Source: RUG14300 sp964391805
GTDB taxonomy: Bacteria > Bacillota > Clostridia > Christensenellales > CAG-1252
Reading direction: 5' to 3'
DNA length: 22,621 nt
NCBI GenBank assembly: GCA_964391805.1
Contig: CAYMNK010000019.1
Location: 1 to 22,621, forward strand
The notes beneath the pieces are model-generated. The model ran no database searches and had not been told where the DNA came from. It saw only the letters and a program-made list of their open reading frames with translations. How positions within the stretch are numbered: position 1 is the first letter of the stretch; the number at the start of each line of letters is the position of its first letter. Positions 16,335-22,621 of this stretch are shown here, one piece after another. A program made the translations under genes and the position numbers.

Positions 16335-17441
16335 ATGAAATTAAAATGCGATGGTTTGGCTTTATCCGAAGCCGTTCTAAAAGTTATCAAGGCTATGCCT
16401 GTGAAAAAGAATAACAGCATTCTCGAAGGTATCAAGCTTAAAGCTCAAGACGGATTTTTAACGCTTACCGCTACCGACCTCGAATTGACTATTACTAAGA
16501 AGATTACCGCCGACATTAAAATCGAAGGTGAAGTTCTTATTTACGGTAAGGTTTTTGCCGAGTTCGTTAGAAGTATTAACCACGAGGAAATTTGTCTCGA
16601 ATGCACCGATTCCGATGTATTGCATATCAATTACGGCGATAACAGCGTAGTTATTAAGTGTATGGATTTATCGTCTTATCCTCTTATCGATAATGTAGAA
16701 GCTCAATATACTTTAACAATAAAGAAAGACGAGCTTAAGGACCTTATCAATAAAACATATTTTTCAGCAGCTCAAGAGGACGGAAGACCTATTTTGAAGG
16801 GCTGTTTATTTGAAGTTTACGGTAAAGAATTGACAGTAGTATCTCTCGATGGTTATAGATTATCGTTAGCAAGAAAGACTCTCGAGGAAAGTAATGCCGA
16901 TAATCAAAAATTCGTTATACCGGCAAGAAGTTTGAATGAAATCGTTAAATTCACAGATGAAGCGGAAGATACCATTGATTTAGTATTCGATAAAGATAAA
17001 TTGCTTGTAGATATCAATAATACCGTTGTTATCAGTAGATTGATTACGAGTGAATTCATCAATTATCGCAATATTATTACAAGCGGATTTAATACCAAAG
17101 TTACTTTTAATAAAAACGAGTTTGCCGATAGTATCTATCGTGCAACCATTATGACTAAGGCAGGTAAAAATAATCTCGTTAAGTTGGATATTAAAGACAG
17201 CTTTATTTTGATAGATGCTAATTCCGATTTAGGTGTTGTAAACGAAACTATTCCTGCGTCTGTTGAGGGTAAAGAAACTATCGTATGCTTCAACGGTAAG
17301 TATCTGTTGGACTTCTTAAACGTTATCGACGAGGAATTCATTTCAATGAATATCAGAACAAATAACGCTCCTTGTGTATTCACTCAGGTCGAAGGTAACG
17401 ATTATCTATTCCTCGTATTACCTATGAAGGTATCTTATTAA
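16335..17441 (+). CDS. dnaN: DNA polymerase III beta subunit (sliding clamp)
   Basis: A 368-residue clamp that forms a dimeric ring around DNA and tethers the replicative polymerase and other repair proteins. The start MKLKCDGLALSEAV and the characteristic N-terminal segments GIKLKAQDGFLTLTATDLELTI fit the family; the middle has PILKGCLFEV and DGYRLSLAR, and the end reads FLVLPMKVSY, close to the usual VLPMR end. The ATG at 16335 is chosen over an in-frame TTG at 16302 because AAGGAG (16319-16324) lies 10 bases before it and the family begins here. It follows dnaA and the origin and precedes recF. Confidence 0.95.
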   Translation: MKLKCDGLALSEAVLKVIKAMPVKKNNSILEGIKLKAQDGFLTLTATDLELTITKKITADIKIEGEVLIYGKVFAEFVRSINHEEICLECTDSDVLHINYGDNSVVIKCMDLSSYPLIDNVEAQYTLTIKKDELKDLINKTYFSAAQEDGRPILKGCLFEVYGKELTVVSLDGYRLSLARKTLEESNADNQKFVIPARSLNEIVKFTDEAEDTIDLVFDKDKLLVDINNTVVISRLITSEFINYRNIITSGFNTKVTFNKNEFADSIYRATIMTKAGKNNLVKLDIKDSFILIDANSDLGVVNETIPASVEGKETIVCFNGKYLLDFLNVIDEEFISMNIRTNNAPCVFTQVEGNDYLFLVLPMKVSY

Positions 17442-17462
17442 TTTATATAGAAATTATACTAA

Positions 17463-17491
17463 TGCCGAGTAAGTTTTTCGCTTGCTCGGCA
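17463..17491 (+). terminator. Hairpin between dnaN and recF
   Basis: TGCCGAGTAAG (17463-17473) and CTTGCTCGGCA (17481-17491) form an 11-base-pair stem (one G-U) with a TTTTTCG loop. No T tract follows, only ATATTTAC, so it may be a weak terminator or attenuator, or may stabilise the dnaN transcript end. It ends 10 bases before the recF ATG. Confidence 0.45.
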
Positions 17492-17501
17492 ATATTTACA
17501 A

Positions 17502-18569
17502 ATGTACGTAGACAGCATCCGGTTAGAAAACTTTAGAAGTTATTCTCTCGACGATTTTACCTTTGTGAACGGTATTAACGTCATCGAGGGAGCTAACGCC
17601 GTCGGTAAGACCAATTTGGTCGAGGCGGTGTATTTTTGTGCTGTCGGTAAAAGTCCGAGAACGGCTCGAGATAAAGAATTGATTCGCTGGGACTCGGAAT
17701 ACGCTAAAGTAACAGTTAAGTCGGTTAATAAATATCGATCTTCCAAAATAACTGCATTGATAACTAAAAACGGCGAAAAACGTATTGCCATAGACGGAGC
17801 GGGAATAACCCGAATGGGCGAGTTAATCGGCAGAATAGGCGTGGTTTTCTTCTCTCCCGATGAACTTAAGCTTATTAAAGAAACTCCGCAAGAAAGACGG
17901 CGTTTTATGGATATTAGCCTATCTCAGCAGAGTAGATCGTATTTTTACACGTTACAAAATTATACTAAAATACTATCCAATAGAAATAATTTACTCAAGG
18001 AAAACTATAAGCAATCATCTTTTGAACAAACTTTACCTGTTTGGGATATCCAATTAGCCAAAGAAGGTGCCGAAATCGTGCGAAAACGGCGTGAATTTAT
18101 CGAGTTTTTATCCCCTTTGGTAGATGAACGGCATAAAATGATTGCGGGCGCTGAGAACGGATTAAAGGTCGAATACGAAACGGGCGTAAAAGGTGAAGAT
18201 ATCGAAAACGAATTACTTAAAATGCTCGAATCAAGTCGTGAAAAGGATATTCGATTGGGGTTCACTACCGTCGGTCCGCATCGTGACGATATGAGTATTA
18301 CCTCTAACGGAATAGATTTGAGAAATTACGGTTCGCAAGGTCAACAGCGTACCGCTGCCCTTGCTCTTAAACTTGCCGAAGCCGATTGTATCGAATTGAG
18401 AACGAATGAACGACCTATATTGATATTGGACGATGTTTTATCCGAATTAGATCCGTATAGACGGCAAGAATTGCTCAAACAAGCAAAAAAACAACAAACG
18501 CTCCTTACTTGCACCGACTATACCGAGGATAAAGCATTAGTAGATAATCTTATACAGTTAAAGAAATAA
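17502..18569 (+). CDS. recF: DNA replication and repair protein RecF
   Basis: An SMC-like ATPase of 355 residues that helps load RecA at single-strand gaps with RecO and RecR. Seen in the sequence: N terminus MYVDSIRLENFRSY, Walker A GANAVGKT (30-37), the signature region YGSQGQQRTAALALKLAEAD, and Walker B LILDDVLSELD (about 307-317). Length and start match the family. No Shine-Dalgarno sequence is visible; the ATG comes right after the hairpin at 17463-17491. The small S4-domain gene (yaaA) often found between dnaN and recF is absent. gyrB does not follow; a repeat region does. Confidence 0.94.
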   Translation: MYVDSIRLENFRSYSLDDFTFVNGINVIEGANAVGKTNLVEAVYFCAVGKSPRTARDKELIRWDSEYAKVTVKSVNKYRSSKITALITKNGEKRIAIDGAGITRMGELIGRIGVVFFSPDELKLIKETPQERRRFMDISLSQQSRSYFYTLQNYTKILSNRNNLLKENYKQSSFEQTLPVWDIQLAKEGAEIVRKRREFIEFLSPLVDERHKMIAGAENGLKVEYETGVKGEDIENELLKMLESSREKDIRLGFTTVGPHRDDMSITSNGIDLRNYGSQGQQRTAALALKLAEADCIELRTNERPILILDDVLSELDPYRRQELLKQAKKQQTLLTCTDYTEDKALVDNLIQLKK

Positions 18570-18592
18570 AAAAAAATACCGCCTTGTCCGCC

Positions 18593-18800
18593 GTTATACT
18601 GAGCTAACGCGAATGATGTTATGCTTTGCATAATGATGAATGATGTTTGCCTACGGCAAATGATGCATTGCTATCGCAATAATATGGATGTATATATTGA
18701 GCGTCGAACTAAGAAAGCACTGCACTATCTGTCATTTTAAGCGTAGGTCGACAGACCGAAGTCGAACCCGAAGGGCGATGCGTAGCATCGGAATCTAAAA
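18593..18800. repeat. Composite dispersed repeat, copy B (inverted relative to copy A)
   Basis: The first part is an array of short palindromes separated by TGATG spacers: TTATGCTTTGCATAA (18619-18633), TTTGCCTACGGCAAA (18646-18660) and ATTGCTATCGCAAT (18667-18680). The second part starts TGTCATTTTAAGCG (18730-18743) and continues through GTCGACAGAC, GTCGAACCCGA, AGGGCGA and ATCGGAATCT. Read on the minus strand, the stretch at about 7605-7762 in copy A matches both parts in the same order. A degenerate TACTGAGC lies at 18597-18604. No protein is encoded. Confidence 0.7.
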
Positions 18801-18812
18801 TCAATATTAAAA

Positions 18813-18840
18813 AAAAAACAGGTAAAAGCACCTGCTTTTT
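18813..18840. terminator. Bidirectional terminator downstream of recF
   Basis: CAGGT (18819-18823) and ACCTG (18830-18834) pair around AAAAGC, flanked by A-rich sequence on the left and CTTTTT on the right. On the plus strand the T tract can end the recF transcript; on the minus strand the long run of T residues suits readthrough from hsp20. Confidence 0.6.
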
Positions 18841-18924
18841 ATTGCAAAATATCATTTGCCACGAGACTGGACGCGATTATTTTATCCATACTTCTTCACT
18901 TTTCACTATTACCTATTCATTCAA

Positions 18925-18954
18925 AAAAAAATGCCCCTCACAGGGCACTTTTTT
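18925..18954. terminator. Bidirectional terminator between recF and hsp20
   Basis: TGCCC (18932-18936) and GGGCA (18943-18947) pair around CTCACA, with A8 on the left and CTTTTTT on the right, giving a T tract on both strands. It lies about 100 bases past the hsp20 stop on the minus strand. A weaker CAACC/GGTTG hairpin is at 18978-18993. No gene is visible in 18841-19053. Confidence 0.6.
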
Positions 18955-19053
18955 GAATCCTTTGTTGTTCCTTGTTGCAACCTTTTTTGGTTGTTTTGTA
19001 ACATTAATATTTTATAGTACTAATAAAATATCTATTACTATATATCAATAATA

Positions 19054-19479
19054 CTACTCGATATCGATATATCTCTTACCTTTCTTTTCGGGCTCTACAG
19101 GCTTGGTTAGATTAAGAATCAATACGCCGTCCTCTAATTTAGCATGAATATCGTTTTCATTGATATCTTCGCCTACATAATAGGTACGAGAGTAGTTACC
19201 GTATTGACGCTCACGACGTAAGTATTTACCTGTTTTCTTTTCTTCGGTATTCTCGGAATAGTTAACCGATACAGTCATATATCCGTCGGAAAGTGAAATC
19301 TTGATATTTTCTTTCTTAACAGCAGGCATATCGATTGATAATTGATAGTGGTCGCCCTCGTCTGTTATGTCGGTACGCATTAATCCGTTGGTGGTATTAC
19401 CACTTGCAAAGAATCCGTCAAATAAAGGATCGATCCAATCCAAAACATTGTTACGTTTGTTCATTAAATAGTTACTCAT
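19054..19479 (-). CDS. Hsp20/alpha-crystallin family small heat shock protein
   Basis: An ATP-independent chaperone of 141 residues that keeps unfolding proteins soluble. A short N-terminal region (NVLDWIDPLFDGFF) is followed by the alpha-crystallin domain from about residue 35: RTDITDEGDHYQLSIDMPAV, then KKENIKISLSDGYMTVSV, and the conserved C-terminal LEDGVLILNLTKP. GGAG (19489-19492) lies 9 bases before the ATG. The upstream region has a strong promoter and two CIRCE-like operators, so it is probably repressed by HrcA and induced by heat. The leader is long, about 140 bases. Confidence 0.94.
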   Translation of the reverse strand: MSNYLMNKRNNVLDWIDPLFDGFFASGNTTNGLMRTDITDEGDHYQLSIDMPAVKKENIKISLSDGYMTVSVNYSENTEEKKTGKYLRRERQYGNYSRTYYVGEDINENDIHAKLEDGVLILNLTKPVEPEKKGKRYIDIE

Positions 19480-19597
19480 AATATTATACTCCTTTTTGTT
19501 TTATTTTTCTTTGTTAGTAGCTAATATTATTATTTACTGATATCGATATTTTAAAACCGATCTTGATAATAATTTTAGCAGTCGTAATTTTTATTTG

Positions 19598-19624
19598 TTA
19601 GCAGTCCTATCTCTTGATTGCTAA
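19598..19624 (-). promoter_or_regulatory. CIRCE-like operator 1 of hsp20
   Basis: TTAGCAGTC, 9 bases, GATTGCTAA: an inverted repeat with one mismatch between arms and exactly the CIRCE arrangement (TTAGCACTC-N9-GAGTGCTAA). It covers the predicted hsp20 transcription start near 19622. A further half site TTAGCAGTC is at 19575-19583. Confidence 0.65.
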
Positions 19625-19628
19625 TTAT

Positions 19629-19656
19629 ATTATAGCACTTTTTAGCACTCTGTCAA
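19629..19656 (-). promoter_or_regulatory. Sigma-A promoter of hsp20
   Basis: On the minus strand, TTGACA (19651-19656) and TATAAT (19629-19634) are perfect hexamers with a 16-base spacer. The -35 lies within the spacer of CIRCE-like operator 2 and the start falls in operator 1, as expected for a repressor-controlled promoter. Confidence 0.8.
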
Positions 19657-19668
19657 GTACTTTGCTAA
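19642..19668 (-). promoter_or_regulatory. CIRCE-like operator 2 of hsp20
   Basis: TTAGCACTC, 9 bases, CTTTGCTAA. The left arm is a perfect CIRCE half site; the right arm matches GAGTGCTAA at six of nine positions, including all of TGCTAA. The spacer of exactly 9 bases and overlap with the -35 of hsp20 support HrcA binding. Confidence 0.6.
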
Positions 19669-19909
19669 CTTTTTTACATTTTTTTTTGAATTTTTTTATA
19701 AAAATTGTGCAGTATCTTTGAGTATTGTTATGCGATTTAATATATTTATCAAAAAATCTTGGTAAAAAAGCAATAAAAGTAATCTAAATACAAAAAAGGA
19801 CAATGAATCGTTTTTTTTGAAGTGAGTCTCCTAAAATTGTCTAACTTTTAGGGTGCATATCATTGAACGTGCATTTTTTTATAAATAATATTTAATTAGA
19901 TTTTTTTGA
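19669..19909. other. AT-rich gap with a possible IS-end remnant
   Basis: No gene is visible. A notable stretch at about 19820-19862 contains a 7-base-pair hairpin (CCTAAAA 19830-19836, TTTTAGG 19846-19852) and, read on the minus strand, TGCACCCTAAAAGTTAGACA, which resembles the end of an IS3-type insertion sequence. No transposase is present, so at most a single end remains. Confidence 0.3.
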
Positions 19910-20350
19910 TTATTGGATTGCCGTTCTTAATATAAGCGATAACGCGCATGCAACAATAGATACTGCGGATAAAGCCACACCGGTAATCCCTATCTTTTTT
20001 GAGACGTCCGAAGGACGGTTCGCCAATGCGCCTATACCCAATCCCAACGATACGACGGAAACGCCTATACATGGAATGGAAAAGATAACCATAAATATTG
20101 CTGCAAATCCACCGCCTATAGCCGTACCTGGATTATTATCGGGATTTGTGGTTGCTCTTATAGATTCTATACATAGGTAGGTTGAAATTATCGCCACAGC
20201 CATGGTAATTATCGAAATTACTAACGATGCTATCGACAAGCCTTTACTTTCACGACCATATCTTACTTGAGTTAACTCCATGCGTTCCTCATTTTTAGTT
20301 TCCTCTATACTTTTATTGATATTATCAAAAGAATTATTCTCGTTATTCAT
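19910..20350 (-). CDS. Small membrane protein with three predicted helices, function unknown
   Basis: A 146-residue protein with a polar, charged N terminus of about 37 residues (MNNENNSFDNINKSIEETKN...), then three hydrophobic segments: SIASLVISIITMAVAIIS (about 39-60), GGFAAIFMVIFSIPCIGVSVVSL (about 80-106) and a last one near GVALSAVSIVACALSL (about 124-141). The order and the Gly/Ala-rich, short loops are like DUF4190-type small membrane proteins, but I do not claim a function. GGAG (20357-20360) lies 6 bases before the ATG. It has its own extended -10 promoter and no clear terminator. Confidence 0.7.
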   Translation of the reverse strand: MNNENNSFDNINKSIEETKNEERMELTQVRYGRESKGLSIASLVISIITMAVAIISTYLCIESIRATTNPDNNPGTAIGGGFAAIFMVIFSIPCIGVSVVSLGLGIGALANRPSDVSKKIGITGVALSAVSIVACALSLILRTAIQ

Positions 20351-20396
20351 AATATACTCCTTATCGAGTGCAAGTTTTACTCCTACACTTTTTATT

Positions 20397-20426
20397 ATTA
20401 TATCATATCATTATTATGTGAGTCAA
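20397..20426 (-). promoter_or_regulatory. Promoter of the small membrane protein
   Basis: On the minus strand TTGACT (20421-20426) and TATAAT (20397-20402) are 18 bases apart, with TGA directly before the -10 (extended -10). The start is predicted near 20390, about 40 bases before the ATG. Confidence 0.7.
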
Positions 20427-20545
20427 TACGGATAAATATTATACATAAATCACAAACAAACAAAAAACTGCGCTTTCGCTGTGTGCTGATAAGACAGTAA
20501 TTTAGAAAATTACGAAATCGGCAACTGCAAGCAGGATTGAACAAG

Positions 20546-20587
20546 AAAACAGGCGACATTCAACGATCGTTGTGTGTTGTCTGTTTT
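20546..20587. terminator. Long near-perfect hairpin, possible bidirectional terminator
   Basis: The 42 bases fold back on themselves: AAAACAGGCGACATTCAACGA pairs with TCGTTGTGTGTTGTCTGTTTT at 20 of 21 positions if G-U pairs are allowed, with a central CAACGATCGTTG palindrome. The arms start in AAAA and end in TTTT. It may terminate transcription entering the accessory region, or mark an element end. The rest of 20351-20879 shows no supported gene; a minus-strand open frame at 20659-20919 has no ribosome binding site. Confidence 0.5.
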
Positions 20588-20879
20588 GTGAGTTTAAGGG
20601 CTGAAAAGTGCCTGTTTTTTGCTTTCTAAGACGTGGATTGTGGGATGAGTGAAGAAGTCTATCGGATTTGAAAAATATCGCCACGAAATAGTGAATTACA
20701 GCGCAATGAACACTCTTCATCGAAAAATGTATTTCTCTGCGGTTTCGTAAATTTGCACACAAAATCGCAAAGTAGGTCATCGGGCATTATGATATAGGAT
20801 ACGCTCAACGCATCAAAACGGTCAAATGGCGTGTGTTCACAAAAAAGTTGCATTATTTGCAGAAATATTCCCCGACCTA

Positions 20880-20909
20880 TTGAAAAGTATATCGAAGTTG
20901 TGATATAAT
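20880..20909 (+). promoter_or_regulatory. Promoter of the first methyltransferase gene
   Basis: TTGAAA (20880-20885) and TATAAT (20904-20909) are 18 bases apart, and TGA precedes the -10 (extended -10). The predicted start near 20916 lies before GGAGG (20927-20931). Confidence 0.7.
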
Positions 20910-20939
20910 GTGTACACAACGAAAGTGGAGGTGTGGCAG

Positions 20940-21494
20940 ATGAAAGTGATTATTGGAGCAGGTAAAACTGCCTACGAGGGTTGGGTAAGCACACAGGAAA
21001 ATGAGCTTAATTTACTTGACCGTGTGGATTTTGAGCGAATGTTTCACATAGAAAAGCCCACAGCTTTCCTTGCTGAGCACGTATGGGAACACATGACATT
21101 TGATGATGGTTGCATTGCCGCAAAGAATTGTTATGATTTTTTAGCAGACGGAGGATATATCCGAGTTGCTGTTCCGGATGCCAATTTCAGAAATGAATGG
21201 TATCAGAATATGGTCAAGGTCGGTGGCAACGGAGATCCAAACCATCCTGCATTTTCCCATAAAATCGTCTATGACTATAAAACATTGTGTGCGGTATTTG
21301 AAAAGGCTGGTTTTGTGGTCGAGCTGTTGGAATACTGCGATGAAAATGGAACGTTCCATTATCAATACTGGAATGAAGCGGATGGTAAAATCGGTCGCTC
21401 TCTGCGTTTTGACACACGGAACAAGGATGGCAAGCTGGGCATGGTGTCGATCATTATTGATGCTAAGAAGGCAATCGTTATCGGAGATAAATGA
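20940..21494 (+). CDS. Predicted SAM-dependent methyltransferase
   Basis: A 184-residue protein of the class I methyltransferase fold. It opens with MKVIIGAGKTAYEGW, the glycine-rich SAM-binding loop in the GAG-K-T form of this small family, then has AEHVWEHMTFDDG and NCYDFLADGGYIRVAVPDAN, equivalent to the SEH-x-x-EH and L-x-PGG-x-L-x-x-x-x-PD motifs of related enzymes. The substrate is unknown. The ATG at 20940 is preferred over an in-frame ATG at 20910 because GGAGG (20927-20931) lies 8 bases before it and the earlier ATG precedes the predicted transcript start. The motif spacing suggests a complete protein. Codon use differs from the dnaA-side genes. Confidence 0.72.
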   Translation: MKVIIGAGKTAYEGWVSTQENELNLLDRVDFERMFHIEKPTAFLAEHVWEHMTFDDGCIAAKNCYDFLADGGYIRVAVPDANFRNEWYQNMVKVGGNGDPNHPAFSHKIVYDYKTLCAVFEKAGFVVELLEYCDENGTFHYQYWNEADGKIGRSLRFDTRNKDGKLGMVSIIIDAKKAIVIGDK

Positions 21495-21617
21495 CGGCGA
21501 CCCGGAGGCGTAGCTCAAAACGGTCATCGAGTACAAGCCTTTGGATTAAGACTATAATGTAAAGAATTGAAAAGATAACTACGAATTACAAATTCACTTA
21601 TTTAAGGAGATGGGCTT

Positions 21618-22406
21618 ATGGAAAGAATGGAAGCACTTACAAGCTATTACACCACTCATAATGAAGATGCCCGACTAACATCCAAGCATGGTATGGTCGA
21701 GTTTCTAACCACAATTCATTATGTCGAGAAGTATCTGAAACCCGGTATGCGCATTCTTGAGATCGGCGCAGGCACAGGTCGATATTCACACTATTTCGCT
21801 CAAAATGGATATAATGTGGATGCCGTAGAACTTATGGTGTGCAATATCGAGGTGTTCAAGTCAAATACGAAGAACGGAGAGAATATTACTATTCAGCAAG
21901 GTGATGCTGTAGATCTTCAGAATATTGCTTCAGATCAGTATGACATCACACTTCTGCTGGGGCCTATGTATCACCTCTATAATGATGAGGATAAACTTGC
22001 TGCTATGAGCGAGGCAATTCGTGTAACCAAGAAAGGCGGAATTGTATTTGCTGCATATTGTAACAGCGATATGACGGTATATCAGTTTTGCTTTGTGCGT
22101 GCTGGTATCAACAACGAACAGTACAGCGATTTGATCAATCCGGATACTTTTATTCTCAGCTCCACTCCCAAAGAAATTTTTTCGCTCTACAGAAAAGAAG
22201 ATATTGATAAACTGATGGGAACATTCGATGTTGCAAGGTTACATTATATTGGCACAGATATGCTTACTCATTTTATCAAAAATGCTGTGGATGAAATGGA
22301 CGAGGACACTTTTTCAAAATACATAAAATATCATCTTTGCGTCTGCGAGCGCGCTGATATGGTTGGCACAACAAATCATATATTGGATATTTTCAAAAAG
22401 AAATAG
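21618..22406 (+). CDS. Class I SAM-dependent methyltransferase
   Basis: A 262-residue methyltransferase with motif I EIGAGTGRYS (48-57), the acidic residue of the next strand in VDAVEL (about 68-73), QQGDAVDL, a motif IV-like segment YDITLLLGPMYHL and a motif VI-like TKKGGIVFAAYC. The C-terminal part (about 170-262) is variable and probably binds the substrate, which cannot be told. AAGGAG (21604-21609) lies 8 bases before the ATG. It follows the first methyltransferase by 123 bases with no terminator seen, so the two may be co-transcribed. Confidence 0.85.
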   Translation: MERMEALTSYYTTHNEDARLTSKHGMVEFLTTIHYVEKYLKPGMRILEIGAGTGRYSHYFAQNGYNVDAVELMVCNIEVFKSNTKNGENITIQQGDAVDLQNIASDQYDITLLLGPMYHLYNDEDKLAAMSEAIRVTKKGGIVFAAYCNSDMTVYQFCFVRAGINNEQYSDLINPDTFILSSTPKEIFSLYRKEDIDKLMGTFDVARLHYIGTDMLTHFIKNAVDEMDEDTFSKYIKYHLCVCERADMVGTTNHILDIFKKK

Positions 22407-22476
22407 GGCGATGTGGAAGTTATTTGAATTGAATCATCCGCCCAAACACTTTGTTAGTAAATGAGGAAAATGGATT

Positions 22477-22621
22477 ATGCCAAATACCGTAAATCGCAAG
22501 CGACCGATACAGGTAAAATTTTTTGTAGACGAACATGAGCTTGCCGTCATCAAGCAGAGAATGACGGAGTTCGGCACGAACAATCTCAGCACCTATCTTC
22601 GCACCATGGCGATGGAAGGGA
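22477..22621 (+). CDS. MobC-like mobilization protein (N-terminal part, cut by the window edge)
   Basis: The frame starts at ATG 22477, with GAGG (22463-22466) ten bases before it, and stays open to the window end. The first 48 residues include RKRPIQVKFFVDEHELAVIK, QRMTEFGTNNLSTYLR and TMAMEG. This is the N-terminal pattern of the MobC-type relaxosome accessory proteins of Firmicutes mobilizable elements: a ribbon-helix-helix-like start with a 'V.F.V...E...I...M' helix and 'N.S.YLR..A..G'. A relaxase would be expected just downstream, beyond this window. Identification rests on a short stretch. Confidence 0.65.
   Translation, partial: MPNTVNRKRPIQVKFFVDEHELAVIKQRMTEFGTNNLSTYLRTMAMEG

Larger units (their letters stand above)
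20460..22621. mobile_element. Accessory region, probably the edge of a mobilizable element (extends beyond window)
   Basis: From about 20460 the sequence becomes less AT-rich and codon use changes (more CTG, GAG, GGC, TGC) compared with the upstream genes. The region holds two methyltransferases and ends in a MobC-like mobilization gene, a gene carried by integrative mobilizable elements and plasmids. No integrase, relaxase or attachment repeat is visible in the window, so the left boundary is only a guess. Confidence 0.45.

Noticed and set aside
18619..18680. Palindrome array considered as a CRISPR array
   Set aside because: The constant parts are only about 5 bases and the variable parts are palindromes of 14-15 bases; no cas genes are nearby.
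18842..19051. Open frame of 69 codons after recF
   Set aside because: It reads through two terminator hairpins and lacks a ribosome binding site.
20659..20919. Open frame of 86 codons on the minus strand
   Set aside because: The product looks partly protein-like, but there is no ribosome binding site and it overlaps the strong promoter of the methyltransferase gene.
21166..21513. Open frame overlapping the first methyltransferase
   Set aside because: It is in another frame of a gene with clear methyltransferase motifs and a better start.

Overview
The window comes from an AT-rich, low-GC Gram-positive bacterium, most likely an uncultured gut-type member of the Clostridia. The evidence is strong AGGAGG-type ribosome binding sites, TTGACA/TATAAT promoters, a dnaA-dnaN-recF origin, HrcA/CIRCE-type operators on an hsp20 gene, the DapL variant of lysine/diaminopimelate synthesis, and a riboswitch-controlled ECF-type vitamin uptake pair. 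I cannot assign a genus from sequence alone.

Layout. At 1-153 is the tail of an unknown gene and its terminator. At 410-2569 (minus) is a secreted GH36-type alpha-galactosidase, preceded by a short decayed coding remnant (2571-2753). At 2874-5536 is a tightly overlapping dapB-dapF-dapL operon. At 5684-7327 is a complete cobalamin-responsive unit: consensus promoter, cobalamin riboswitch, two tandem terminators, a DUF4430 lipoprotein, an ECF S component and a terminator. At 7441-7770 is a dispersed composite repeat. At 7940-14689 is a giant 2249-residue membrane-anchored protein of unknown function that I resolve into about seven diverged modules. A hairpin terminator that also appears to hold a dnaA promoter leads into dnaA (14776-16128), the probable oriC (16129-16334), dnaN and recF. 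A second, inverted copy of the composite repeat follows (18593-18800). Next come bidirectional terminators, an hsp20 gene (minus) with two CIRCE-like operators, and a small membrane protein (minus). From roughly 20460 to the end the composition changes to that of an accessory region: two SAM-dependent methyltransferases and the start of a MobC-like mobilization protein.

How the genes fit together. The replication genes form the core of the window, but the gene just upstream of dnaA is not the usual rpmH/rnpA; it is the giant modular protein with its own strong promoter. The DUF4430 lipoprotein and S component probably capture and import cobalamin, using EcfA/EcfT subunits encoded elsewhere. 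The dap genes supply diaminopimelate for peptidoglycan and lysine.

The strongest candidate for something undescribed is the giant protein. Its repeats share a start motif (hydrophobic-x-hydrophobic then A-x-L-I), a central beta-rich segment, an LP-[EDS]-x-[FIY] segment, and a strand ending in INNF. Its function is unknown; a TULIP/YpmS-like fold is only a speculation to test.
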